Part shown: positions 18,289-27,079 of the stretch, in pieces
Layout: the number at the start of each line of letters is the position of its first letter
How positions within the stretch are numbered: the first letter of the stretch is position 1
Source of the DNA: Micromonospora echinofusca
Lineage (GTDB): Bacteria; Actinomycetota; Actinomycetes; Mycobacteriales; Micromonosporaceae
Length of the DNA: 64,000 bases
Direction of reading: 5' to 3'
NCBI RefSeq assembly: GCF_900091445.1
Contig: NZ_LT607733.1
Span: 5,669,001-5,733,000 of the forward strand
Position numbers and translations under genes: made by a program
The notes under the pieces: generated by a model
What the model was told of the DNA's origin: nothing
Database searches by the model: none
The model's input: only the letters and a program-made list of their open reading frames with translations

Positions 18289-19450
18289 GCTGCGGACGGC
18301 ACCGGCGGCGGCCCCCGCGGCGCCCGGCCCGGCGACCCCCGGTCCAGCAGCGCCCGGCCCGGAGGCGCCCGGTGCCGACGTGGCCGCGCGTACCGAAGCG
18401 GCGCTGCGCGGGCTGGTCACCCCCGCCGACGCCCGGGCCGTCTGGCGGGCGCTCGGCGGGCACGGCCTGCTGCGTGACCTCGCGCCGGCCGAGCTGCCGG
18501 GGCTGCTCGGCACCCTCGACGCGCACTGTCCGGTCGGGGTGGTGCTGTCGGTCTGCGTCCAGGTCGCCAGTGCCCTGCCCGTCCTGCGCGAACAGGTCGA
18601 CGCGGGGCCGGAGGACGGGCCGGTGCGGGCCGCGTACCTCGACGCGGTCGCCGGCCACGCGACGCTCGCGCTGGCCGCGACGGACCGCGACGGCGCCGGC
18701 TCCGACCTGATGGAGCTGGGCACGACGGTACGCATCGACGACCGGTCGCTGGTGCTCGACGGCGGGAAGCGGTGGATCACCAACGCCCGCACCGCCGCGT
18801 ACGCGCTCGTGCTGGCCCGGCACCGCCCGCAGCGCCACTTCACCAGCTTCGTGTGGGTGCTGGTGCCCACCGACGCCCCGGGCGTGCGGGTGTCCGCCAC
18901 CCGGGGCACCCCGCTGAGCGGCGCCGGCCTGGGCGACCTGCACTTCGACCAGGTACGCCTGGACCGGTCGTACCTGGTCGGCCGCCCCGGCCGGGGCATG
19001 GTCAGCTTCGCCCGGCACATCGCTACGGAACGCTTCGCCGGCGGTGTGTGGGCCGCCGCGATGTGCCGGCGCGTGCTCGCCGAGACCCACCGTCGGCTCG
19101 TCGAGCGTCCCCTCGGCGCCGGCCGGGCCTGGGACAACCCGGCGATCCGGGAGCGGTTCGCCCGGTGCGTGGTGGAGTCCTGGCGGATCGAGGTCGCCTG
19201 CGACGCCCACCGGGCGAGCACCGAGCCCCTGGTGACCAGCATGCTGCTGAAGGTCTCGGTGGCGCAGGGCCTGGACGTGGTGCTCGGCGAGTGCGCCGCC
19301 CTGCTCGGCGCGGAGGCGTACGCCGAGGGCGGGCTGGCGCAGCTGCGGGCCGCCGCCGGCATGTTCGCCACCGCCGGCGGCGCCACCGGGGCGATGCTGG
19401 CCGGGATCGCCGAGCACGTGCCCGACCTGCTCCGGGACCGGCCGTGGTGA
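18281..19450 (+). CDS. Acyl-CoA dehydrogenase-like flavoprotein 2
   Basis: 389-residue ACAD-fold protein. A low-complexity Ala/Pro/Gly leader (about residues 6-36, repeats of the APGP type) precedes the helical N-terminal domain. FAD-binding segments such as GGKRWITNA are present. Near the C-terminus the usual AGGT-E-type segment reads TAGGATGAM, so a catalytic acid is again not evident. The TTG at 18281 is the best start in frame and overlaps the previous gene by 8 bp; it is a rare start codon. It probably acts together with flavoprotein 1 on a carrier-bound intermediate. Confidence 0.8.
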   Translation: MPELRTAPAAAPAAPGPATPGPAAPGPEAPGADVAARTEAALRGLVTPADARAVWRALGGHGLLRDLAPAELPGLLGTLDAHCPVGVVLSVCVQVASALPVLREQVDAGPEDGPVRAAYLDAVAGHATLALAATDRDGAGSDLMELGTTVRIDDRSLVLDGGKRWITNARTAAYALVLARHRPQRHFTSFVWVLVPTDAPGVRVSATRGTPLSGAGLGDLHFDQVRLDRSYLVGRPGRGMVSFARHIATERFAGGVWAAAMCRRVLAETHRRLVERPLGAGRAWDNPAIRERFARCVVESWRIEVACDAHRASTEPLVTSMLLKVSVAQGLDVVLGECAALLGAEAYAEGGLAQLRAAAGMFATAGGATGAMLAGIAEHVPDLLRDRPW

Positions 19451-20139
19451 TGACGCGGCAGCGGACGGCGCTGGCCTGCCGGACGCGACCGCGCCGGGCC
19501 ACGGCGGGCCGCCACGGCGGCGTCGTCCGGCTGCGGCTGGGCGCCCGGGTGCGGGTGGCGGTGGCCGAGCAGCGGCTGCTCGCCCACCTTCCGCCGGCCC
19601 CGTCCGACCTGGCCACCGTCGGCGACCTCCCCGCCGGACCGCGCGCCGAGCGGCTGGCCGCGCGGGCGCTGCTGCGCCTGCTGCTCGCCGCCGAGCTGGG
19701 CCGGACGGCCGGTGCCATGCCGATCGCCGCCCACGACGGCGGCCAGCCCTACCTGCCCGAGTGGCCGGAGGTCGGCGTCAGCCTGTCCCACGACGCCGGG
19801 ACGGTGGCCGCCGCGCTCGGGCGCGGCGTACCGGTCGGCGTCGACGTCCAGGTGCCCGTGCCCGCGCCGCCGGCCCTGCTGCGCCGCTGCTGCGCCCCGG
19901 CGGTCCGCGCCGCCCTGGACCGGCTGCCCGAGCCGGCGCGGGACCGCGAATTCGCCTGGATCTGGACGGTGCAGGAGGCGTGCGTGAAGGCGACCGGAGC
20001 CGGCCTCGCCGGCCGGCCCTGGGCCATTCCGGTGCCGGCGGGACGGCGGACGGGCCGCTGGGCCGACCTGCGGTGGGTGAGCCTGCGCGGGCACACCCGG
20101 GTCCCGGCGAGCGTGGCGTACGGGGTGGGTACGCGATGA
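19450..20139 (+). CDS. Sfp-type 4'-phosphopantetheinyl transferase
   Basis: 229-residue enzyme that would convert the cluster's six carrier domains to holo form. The core motifs are GVDVQ near residue 130 and WTVQEACVKATGAGL near 172. In Sfp the first motif is GxDxE, where both acids bind magnesium; here the second is Gln. The ATG at 19450 overlaps the preceding TGA by one base; an in-frame GTG at 19447 is an alternative. Overlap of 4 bp with the next gene. Confidence 0.85.
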   Translation: MTRQRTALACRTRPRRATAGRHGGVVRLRLGARVRVAVAEQRLLAHLPPAPSDLATVGDLPAGPRAERLAARALLRLLLAAELGRTAGAMPIAAHDGGQPYLPEWPEVGVSLSHDAGTVAAALGRGVPVGVDVQVPVPAPPALLRRCCAPAVRAALDRLPEPARDREFAWIWTVQEACVKATGAGLAGRPWAIPVPAGRRTGRWADLRWVSLRGHTRVPASVAYGVGTR

Positions 20140-21077
20140 CCGTCCCGGACCCCCGGTTCGCCGGGCTGAGCTGCTACACCGCCAACCTGGCCGGCTACCA
20201 GGCCGGCGAGTTCGCCGACACCCCCGACCGCTTCGCCGACTCGGTACGCGTCGCGGTGCGCACGGACCTGCCGGCGGGCGGGCTCGCCTTCTCCCACCAC
20301 CGGGTGCCGCTGGACCGGCTGCCGGACGGCACCCGGCTGGCGTGGGCCACCGCCCCGGTCGACAGCCTCGTCGACCGCGTCGACGCGGAACTGCGGCGCC
20401 ACGGGCGGGTGCTGGTGGTCACCGACAACGCGGCGCTGCCCTGGTCCCCCTCGATCGACGGCACCGGGCACGCGCCGCACTGGCTGCTGGTCGACGACCG
20501 GCGCGGCGACGACTGGCACGTCGTCGACGGGTTCAGCGGGCTGCTGCCCGCCGGCGAGCAGGAGCCGTACGCCGGCTGGCTCGGCACCGCCGGCCTGCTC
20601 GCCGCGATGAACTCGCCGCCGTCGTGGCGCCCGGAACAGGACCGGCGCAACGCGCTGGCCTTCGGCTTCTGGCTGCCCCCGCCGGCCGGCGCGCAGCCGC
20701 AGTGGCTGGTCCGTACGGGTGCCGCCGGGGACGAACCGGAGCTGCCCGGCGACTGGCTGCTCGACGAGGACGCGGCCCTGGAGTTCCTCCGCGACCACGT
20801 CGTCGCGCACCCGGAGGCCGCCGGGTCGCACCTCGACGACCTCTGGGCCGTCGCGCAGCATCGGACGTTCCGGTACCGCCACCTCGGCGACGACGAGGCG
20901 GCGCGGGCCTGGGCGGACCTGCCCCGGGCGCTGCGCTTCGCGGTGGAGTCGGCCCGCCGGGGGCGCCCCCGGTCCGCGCTGGTGCGGACCACCTTCGACC
21001 ACCTGCGGCAGCTGGAACGAGACCGGTCGACCACCCCAGCGCCGGCGGCGGAACGCCCGCACCGGCAGACCTTGTGA
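20136..21077 (+). CDS. Second BtrH-like acyltransferase / cysteine-peptidase-fold protein
   Basis: 313-residue protein with the same general pattern as the N-terminal part of the 12907-14145 product: an early Cys in LSCYTANLAGY (about residue 11), a central HAPHWLLVDDR segment and WHVVDGFSG. This suggests a Cys-His-Asp catalytic set of BtrH/papain-like type that would move an acyl group from a carrier to an amine. Unlike the first copy it has no carrier domain at its end. Sequence similarity between the two is weak outside these motifs, so the call is tentative. Confidence 0.55.
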   Translation: MTVPDPRFAGLSCYTANLAGYQAGEFADTPDRFADSVRVAVRTDLPAGGLAFSHHRVPLDRLPDGTRLAWATAPVDSLVDRVDAELRRHGRVLVVTDNAALPWSPSIDGTGHAPHWLLVDDRRGDDWHVVDGFSGLLPAGEQEPYAGWLGTAGLLAAMNSPPSWRPEQDRRNALAFGFWLPPPAGAQPQWLVRTGAAGDEPELPGDWLLDEDAALEFLRDHVVAHPEAAGSHLDDLWAVAQHRTFRYRHLGDDEAARAWADLPRALRFAVESARRGRPRSALVRTTFDHLRQLERDRSTTPAPAAERPHRQTL

Positions 21078-21087
21078 AGGATGTGCG

Positions 21088-22653
21088 ATGCAGACCCGTA
21101 CCCTCTACGACTGGTTCCGTACGTCGGCCCGGCAGCACCCGGACAACGTGGCGATCGAGGTCGCCTCGGACGCACTGACCTACGCCGAGTTGCGGGCCGC
21201 GGCCGAGCGGTTGTCGGCCGCCATGCAGCGGGTGCCGGGGCGGCCACCCCGACGGGTCGGGCTGCTCACCTCCCGCAGCCTCGTCGGCTACATCGCCTAC
21301 CTGGCCGCCCTGCGGCTGGGCGCGACGGTGGTGCCGCTCAATCCCGCCAACCCGGCGGCCCGCAACCTCGCCATCACCGACGAGGCGGACCTCGACCTCG
21401 TCATGGTCGACGACACCTCCGGCGACGGGCTGGCCGAGTTCCGCGCGCAGACCACCGTGCGGGTCCTCGACCTGACCGGTGAGGGCTGGCGCCGGTTCCT
21501 CGCCCCGGGCCACGCGACGGAGATCCCGCCGGCCGTGGAGCGGGGCCGCGACGACTTCGCGTACATCATCTTCACCAGCGGGACCACCGGGAAGCCCAAG
21601 GGCGTGCCGGCGACGCACGCCAACGTCGACTCGTTCCTCACCGAGGTGATCAAGCGGTACCGGTTCCGGCCCGAGTCGCGGGTCTCGCAGACCTTCGAGA
21701 TGTGCTTCGACGGCTCCATCCTGGCGATGTTCGGCGCGTGGGGCACCGGGGCCACCCTGTGCGTGGCCCAGCGCGGGGACGTGCTGACGCCGGTGCGCTT
21801 CATCAACACGAAGCGGCTCACGCACTGGCTGTCGGTGCCGTCGCTGATCTCGTTCGCCAAGCGGCTGCGGGCGCTGGCGCCGGAGAGCATGCCGACCCTG
21901 CGGCTGAGTTCCTTCGGCGGGGAGCCGCTCACCATCGAGCAGGTCAACGACTGGACGGCGGCCGCGCCGAACACCGCCGTGATCAACTGCTACGGCCCGA
22001 CCGAGACCACGGTCATCGTCACCGCGTACGAGGTGCCCGCCGACCCGGCCGCGCGGATCGAGTCGTCGAACCGCTCGGTGCCGATCGGGGACATCTACCC
22101 GCACCTCGACTACGTGCTGCTCGACGAGGACCTGCGCCCGTGCGACGACGGCGAGCTGTGCGTCCGCGGCGAGCAGCGCTTCCCCGGCTACCTGGACCCG
22201 GCCGAGAACGCGGGCCGCTTCGTCTCCTTCGACGGCGAGCGGGGTCGCCTCTACGACGGCACCGGGCCGTTGACCGCCGAGCACTGGTACCGCACGGGCG
22301 ACCGGGTCCGCCGCGAGTTCGGCGAACTGGTGCACCAGGGCCGCATCGACCACCAGGTGAAGGTGCGCGGCAACCGCGTCGAGCTGGCCGAGATCGAGGC
22401 CGCGCTGCGCGCCCACGCGGACGTGGTGGAGGCGGTGGTGCTCACCGTCGCCGGCGACGACGGGGAGCTGGACCTGCACGCCGTCTACACGGGCGCGTCG
22501 CTGGCCGACGACGACCTCACCCGGCTGGTAGGGCACCTGCCGCCGTACATGCGGCCACGGGCGTTCCACCACCGGGCGGAGATCCCGCTGACCGAGGTGG
22601 ACAAGGTCGACCGCAAGCGGTTGACCTCCGAGCTGCTCGCCACCCGTGGCTGA
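21088..22653 (+). CDS. Stand-alone amino-acid adenylation enzyme, paralogue of the 1460-3013 product
   Basis: 521-residue A domain with FTSGTTGKPKG near residue 161, CYGPTETTV and a C-terminal lysine in EVDKVDRKR. It shares length and many framework stretches with the leftward A enzyme, such as HWYRTGDRVRRE, but the pocket segment CFDGSILAMF differs, so the two probably activate different amino acids. AAGGA lies 7 bp before the ATG. The 8-bp overlap with the following C-T-TE gene, which lacks an A domain, makes it the likely in-trans loader of that module. Confidence 0.88.
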   Translation: MQTRTLYDWFRTSARQHPDNVAIEVASDALTYAELRAAAERLSAAMQRVPGRPPRRVGLLTSRSLVGYIAYLAALRLGATVVPLNPANPAARNLAITDEADLDLVMVDDTSGDGLAEFRAQTTVRVLDLTGEGWRRFLAPGHATEIPPAVERGRDDFAYIIFTSGTTGKPKGVPATHANVDSFLTEVIKRYRFRPESRVSQTFEMCFDGSILAMFGAWGTGATLCVAQRGDVLTPVRFINTKRLTHWLSVPSLISFAKRLRALAPESMPTLRLSSFGGEPLTIEQVNDWTAAAPNTAVINCYGPTETTVIVTAYEVPADPAARIESSNRSVPIGDIYPHLDYVLLDEDLRPCDDGELCVRGEQRFPGYLDPAENAGRFVSFDGERGRLYDGTGPLTAEHWYRTGDRVRREFGELVHQGRIDHQVKVRGNRVELAEIEAALRAHADVVEAVVLTVAGDDGELDLHAVYTGASLADDDLTRLVGHLPPYMRPRAFHHRAEIPLTEVDKVDRKRLTSELLATRG

Positions 22654-25075
22654 GCAGGGCGCCGGGGCCGTCCCCGAACCGGTCCCGGCCACCGCGATGC
22701 AGGAGGCCCTGTGGTGGGTGCACCAGCGGGCCCGCGACCGGTCCGTCTACCACCTCACCTGGCGGCTCGGGGTGGACGAGCCACTCGACGAGGCGGCGCT
22801 GGCCGTCGCCTGGCAAGCGATGGTCGACCGGCACGAGGCGCTGCGGACCTCGGTCGTACGGCACGCGGACGCCGTCACGCTGATGGTGGCGCCCCGCGTC
22901 GCCGTCGGCCTGCACCGGCTGGAGGTGGACGACCCGGGGGACGCCGACCCGGGCACCCTGCTGCGGCTCGTCGCCGAGGAGGTGCACGCCGCGCCGGTGG
23001 ACCCGGAGGCAGCACCGCTGGCCCGGATCACCCTGGCCCGGGTCGGCGACCGGCACGAGGTGCTGCTGACCGTGCACCACATGGTGCTCGACGGCTGGGC
23101 GGTCCAACTGCTCGTCGGCGAGCTGTCCGAGACGTACGCGGCCGTGCGGGAGGGGCGTGCCGTGAGCTTCCCGGCCGACCCGGTGCCGTTCAGCACGTAC
23201 GCCCGGGAGCAGGCCGCGGCCCGCGCGGACGGCCGGTGGGACAAGAGCCTGGCGTACTGGTGCGACGCGCTCGCCGGCGCCGCCTCCGCCGTCCTGGAAC
23301 CCGACCTGCCGGGCGAGGTGACCAGCGGCGCACCCGGCGCGATCCTGCGCTACGGCTTCAGCGCCGAGGCGGGCGCCGGGATCGCGGCCCTGGCCAAGGC
23401 CACCTTCGCCACCCCGTTCGCGATCATCCTCGCCGCGGCGCAACTCGTGCTCGCCCGGGCCGGCGCCGGGCCGGACGTGGCGGTGGGCGTGGTGACCGCG
23501 AACCGGATGACCACCCGCGACCAGGCGTTGCTCGGCTACACCGCGAACCTCTGCGTGGCCCGGGCCAGGGTCGCCGAGGCGGACACCGTCGTCGCGGTGG
23601 TGGGTGCCGCCCGGGACGGCATGTGGCAGATGCTGACCCACCAGGCGGTGCCGTATCCGGTGGTGTTCGGGGCGCTGCCCGAGCAGACCCGGGCGGCCCT
23701 CGGCGACCCCGCGCCGCTGCTGCTGAGCTACCTCGGCCCGATCGGCACCGACCTGCGGATCGGCCCGGTCCCGGCGACGCTGCTGCCCAGCCCGAACCGG
23801 GCCGCCCGGGCCGACGTGGCGATGTCCGTCTGGGAGGCCGACGGCGGCTACCTCGCCGAGATCGAGTACCACACCGGACGCTACCGGGAGAGCAGCGTGC
23901 TGGCGCTGCTGCACGACCTCGACGCGGTGCTGGCCGACGGCGGCGCCGAGCCGCAGCGTACGGTCGGCTCGTTCGAGGTCGCGACCCGCGCCCACGCCGG
24001 CCGCGCGGCCCCGGCCGCCGCGGACCGCGACCCGGCGGCCGGCCCGCTGCCCGAGTCGGCGGACTGGCGCCACGTCGTCGCCGCCTGGACCGACGTGCTC
24101 GGCGCCCGACCGGCGGGGCCGGACGTCGACTTCTTCGCCGCCGGCGGCAACTCGCTGAGCGCCCTGCGCCTCGTGGACGCGCTGGCCGCCGGCGGGAGGC
24201 CGGCGGTGGACGTCGTGCGATGGCTGGGCGAGCCGACCCCCCAACGGCTGACCGACCTGCTGGGCGGCGGGCCCGAGCCGGTCCCGGCGGAGTCGACGCT
24301 GGTGCGGCTGCGGGACGGCTCGGGCCCGCACCTGCACCTGGTGCACGGCGCCGGGGGCAGCCCGCAGGACTACCAGGACCTGCTGGCGGAGCTGCCGGAG
24401 CACTGGCGGGTGACGGCGTCCCGCGACAGCGCGCAACTGCCGACGGTGCCGGAGCTGGCCCGCCGCTACCGGGCCGACCTGGACGCCGCCGGCCTGGTCC
24501 CGGACCTGCTCGGCGGGTGGTCGTTCGGCGGTCAGGTCGCCTACCAGATGGCCGCCGACCAGGTCGGGCGGCGTTCGGCGCTGGTACTGCTGGATTCCGC
24601 CCCGCCGGTCGGGTACGAGCTGCCGGCCGACGACGTCCGGCAGCGCTTCGACACCTTCACGGAGAACGTCCACCGGGCCCTCGGCCTGGAGCCGGACGCC
24701 CCGAGGCCCCGCGTGACGGGCGGCGCGGAGCCGGGCGGCTTCGACGAGCGGCTGGCGGTCGGCGCGCTCGCGGCCTGCCTGGCGGCCGTCCGGCAGCCCG
24801 TGCCGACGGCGCTGCTGGCGCACCGGTGGCGCAGCTACGAGCGCCACCTGCGGGCCAGTGCCGGGTACGTCCACGACGGCCCGGTCGACACCCCCGCGCT
24901 GGTGATCGGCGCGGACCTGCTCGACGCGCAGCTCGCCCAGTGGGCGGCCCGCGTCGGGGCGGCCCGGTCCCACCGCATCGGCACCGACCACTTCGGAGTG
25001 CTGCACTCCGCCGCCGTGGCGCAGGTAGCGGCGGCCGTCATCGATTTCGCACGCGTCGCGGCGGCGCGAGGTTAA
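22646..25075 (+). CDS. NRPS termination module, condensation-thiolation-thioesterase, no A domain
   Basis: 809-residue protein. The condensation domain has HHMVLDG near residue 144; a carrier domain has GGNSL with Ser near 503; a thioesterase has GWSFGG (Ser near 627) and a late His in TDHFG near 782. There is no adenylation domain between C and T, so the carrier must be loaded by another protein, most simply the A enzyme encoded just upstream. The C domain would join the chain from the C-A-T module and the thioesterase would release it. GTG start with an 8-bp overlap. Confidence 0.9.
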   Translation: MAEQGAGAVPEPVPATAMQEALWWVHQRARDRSVYHLTWRLGVDEPLDEAALAVAWQAMVDRHEALRTSVVRHADAVTLMVAPRVAVGLHRLEVDDPGDADPGTLLRLVAEEVHAAPVDPEAAPLARITLARVGDRHEVLLTVHHMVLDGWAVQLLVGELSETYAAVREGRAVSFPADPVPFSTYAREQAAARADGRWDKSLAYWCDALAGAASAVLEPDLPGEVTSGAPGAILRYGFSAEAGAGIAALAKATFATPFAIILAAAQLVLARAGAGPDVAVGVVTANRMTTRDQALLGYTANLCVARARVAEADTVVAVVGAARDGMWQMLTHQAVPYPVVFGALPEQTRAALGDPAPLLLSYLGPIGTDLRIGPVPATLLPSPNRAARADVAMSVWEADGGYLAEIEYHTGRYRESSVLALLHDLDAVLADGGAEPQRTVGSFEVATRAHAGRAAPAAADRDPAAGPLPESADWRHVVAAWTDVLGARPAGPDVDFFAAGGNSLSALRLVDALAAGGRPAVDVVRWLGEPTPQRLTDLLGGGPEPVPAESTLVRLRDGSGPHLHLVHGAGGSPQDYQDLLAELPEHWRVTASRDSAQLPTVPELARRYRADLDAAGLVPDLLGGWSFGGQVAYQMAADQVGRRSALVLLDSAPPVGYELPADDVRQRFDTFTENVHRALGLEPDAPRPRVTGGAEPGGFDERLAVGALAACLAAVRQPVPTALLAHRWRSYERHLRASAGYVHDGPVDTPALVIGADLLDAQLAQWAARVGAARSHRIGTDHFGVLHSAAVAQVAAAVIDFARVAAARG

Positions 25076-25088
25076 CCAAGGAGGATCC

Positions 25089-25847
25089 GTGTTCGACTCG
25101 AGAGTCTTGTACCAGGAACTGCGGGAGCACGTGGAGCGCGAGGTGGCGCCGGACGACATCGCCACGGCCCGCCGCGACTTCTCGTACCTGGGGCACGCGA
25201 AGGTCTCCTTCGTCGCCCCCGACAGCGTCAAGAAGGCGGTCGCCGACGAGGTCAACGAGCTGATCGACAAGGCGGGCACGCGACGGGACCTGCGGTTCGC
25301 CGAGACCGACTACACGCCGCGCCGGATGCGCAACGTGACGCGGGCGGAGATCGCCGACCTGGGCACCGTGATCAGCGGGATCTACACGGCGGAGCCGATC
25401 CTGCGGGTGTTGTCGGAGGTGGCCGGCGAGCCGGTACACCCGTGCCCGTACGAGCCGGAGCAGTTCGTCATCACCTGCCTGGAGAAGGACGGCGACACCC
25501 ACGGCTGGCACTGGGACGACTTCACCTTCGCCCTGGTCTGGGTGGTGGAGTGCCCGCCGGTGGAGCACGGCGGCTTCGTCCAGTGCGTGCCCGGCACCAC
25601 CTGGAACAAGAAGCGTCCGGAGATCAACCGTGCGCTGGTCAGCCGCCCCATCTACTCGATGGAGTTGTTCCCCGGCGACCTGTACCTGATGCGGACCAAC
25701 ACCACGCTGCACCGGGTCGCCCCGGTCCGCCAGGGTCGCCGCAAGATCATCAACATGGGGTACGCCTCCACGTCCGACCTGACCCGCGACTTCACCCACG
25801 AAACCATGGACCAGCTGTGGGCCACCGCGCCCGCCGGAGAGGTGTGA
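25089..25847 (+). CDS. Non-haem iron / 2-oxoglutarate-type oxygenase (amino-acid hydroxylase-like)
   Basis: 252-residue protein with an HWD facial-triad motif in HGWHWDDFTF near residue 140, a second metal His in TLHRVAPV near 209 and a basic GRRKIINM afterwards that could bind 2-oxoglutarate. It recalls the BesD/HalD family, whose halogenases have Gly instead of Asp; the Asp here predicts a hydroxylase. A strong AAGGAGG lies 5 bp before the GTG start. Probably hydroxylates an amino-acid building block or the product. Substrate unknown. Confidence 0.72.
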   Translation: MFDSRVLYQELREHVEREVAPDDIATARRDFSYLGHAKVSFVAPDSVKKAVADEVNELIDKAGTRRDLRFAETDYTPRRMRNVTRAEIADLGTVISGIYTAEPILRVLSEVAGEPVHPCPYEPEQFVITCLEKDGDTHGWHWDDFTFALVWVVECPPVEHGGFVQCVPGTTWNKKRPEINRALVSRPIYSMELFPGDLYLMRTNTTLHRVAPVRQGRRKIINMGYASTSDLTRDFTHETMDQLWATAPAGEV

Positions 25848-25852
25848 CCGTC

Positions 25853-27079
25853 ATGTCGTCTCGGAACAACATCGCCCCCCAGCACATCGTGCTCGCCTTC
25901 TCCGGCGGGCTCGACACCTCGGTGGCCCTGGTCTGGCTCAAGGAGCGCTACCGCTGCCGGCTGACCGCGTTCATCGCCGACCTGGGCCAGGGCGAGGAGC
26001 TGGACAACGCCGCCCGCAAGGCCGAGAAGCTCGGCGCGGACGAGGTGCGGGTGGTCGACCTGCGCGAGGAGTTCGCCCGGGACTACGCCTTCCCGATGTA
26101 CCGGGCCAACGCCCTCTACGAGGGGCAGTACCTGATGGGCTCCTCCATCGGCCGGCCGCTGATCGCCGCGGCACAGGTGCGGGTGGCCGAGGAGGTCGGC
26201 GCCGACGCCGTGGCGCACGGGGCCACCGGCAAGGGCAACGACCAGATCCGCTTCGAGATGACCTTCGCCGCGCTGCGCCCCGACCTCACGGTGATCAGCC
26301 CGTGGCGGGAGTGGGACCTCGCCTCCCGCAGCGACCTGCTCGCCTACGCCGGACGGCACGGCATCGAGCTGGACCTGAGCAGCGGCGAGCGGCCGTACTC
26401 CATCGACAGCAACCTGCTGCACACCTCGTACGAGGGCGAGGCGCTGGAGGACCCGGCGCAGCCCGCGCCGGAGGGCCTGCTGTTCCGGGTGCGCGACATC
26501 GCCGACACCCCGGACGAGCCCGAGACCGTCGAGATCCACTTCCAGGGCGGCAACCCGGTCGGCGTCAACGGGACGCCCCTGTCGGCGAGCGCCGTGCTGG
26601 AGGCGCTCGACGAGATCGGCCGCCGGCACGGGATCGGCCGCCTCGACATCGTGGAGAACCGGATCTTCGGCATGAAGACCCGCAACATCTACGAGGCGCC
26701 GTCGGGCAGCCTCCTCTGGCACGCCCACCGGGCGGTGGAGTCGCTGGTGCTCGACCCGGAGGTGGCGCAGCTCAAGGAGGAGCTGATGCCGAAGTACACC
26801 GCCCTGGTCTACCGGGGCCTGTGGTTCGCCCCCGAGCGGCTGATGTTGCAGACGGCCATCGACTTCAGCCAGCAGGACGTCACCGGCGACGCGATCCTGC
26901 GGGTGCACCGGGGAACCGTCCAGGTGATCGGCCGCCGCTCCCCGCACAGCCGCTACGACACCGCGTTCGCCACCTTCGAGGCGGACGACGTGTTCGACCA
27001 GCGCGACTCCTCCGGCTGGCTGCGGGTCAACACCGTCCGCTTCCGGGCCGGGCGGGCCAACGGGACGGCGAAGCCGTGA
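25853..27079 (+). CDS. Argininosuccinate synthase-like ligase
   Basis: 408-residue ArgG-family enzyme with the PP-loop AFSGGLDTSV near the start and GATGKGNDQIRFE, both typical. ArgG joins citrulline and aspartate using ATP. Several usually conserved stretches are altered: MGSSIGRPL, IDSNLLHTSYEGE and GSLLWHAHR, and no argininosuccinate lyase is encoded nearby. It may form an argininosuccinate-like or other C-N bond in the product rather than serve arginine synthesis. GGAGAGG lies 10 bp before the ATG; an upstream in-frame GTG at 25844 overlaps the previous stop but lies too close to that ribosome site. Confidence 0.85.
   Translation: MSSRNNIAPQHIVLAFSGGLDTSVALVWLKERYRCRLTAFIADLGQGEELDNAARKAEKLGADEVRVVDLREEFARDYAFPMYRANALYEGQYLMGSSIGRPLIAAAQVRVAEEVGADAVAHGATGKGNDQIRFEMTFAALRPDLTVISPWREWDLASRSDLLAYAGRHGIELDLSSGERPYSIDSNLLHTSYEGEALEDPAQPAPEGLLFRVRDIADTPDEPETVEIHFQGGNPVGVNGTPLSASAVLEALDEIGRRHGIGRLDIVENRIFGMKTRNIYEAPSGSLLWHAHRAVESLVLDPEVAQLKEELMPKYTALVYRGLWFAPERLMLQTAIDFSQQDVTGDAILRVHRGTVQVIGRRSPHSRYDTAFATFEADDVFDQRDSSGWLRVNTVRFRAGRANGTAKP

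Noticed and set aside
17032..20094. Very long leftward open frame antisense to the carrier, flavoprotein and PPTase genes
   Set aside because: It is a GC-skew shadow: rich in Arg/Pro/Gly, no domain, while the plus-strand genes have clear motifs and coupling.
25089..25847. Halogenase of BesD type
   Set aside because: The metal motif is His-Trp-Asp; halogenases of this fold have Gly or Ala in place of Asp.
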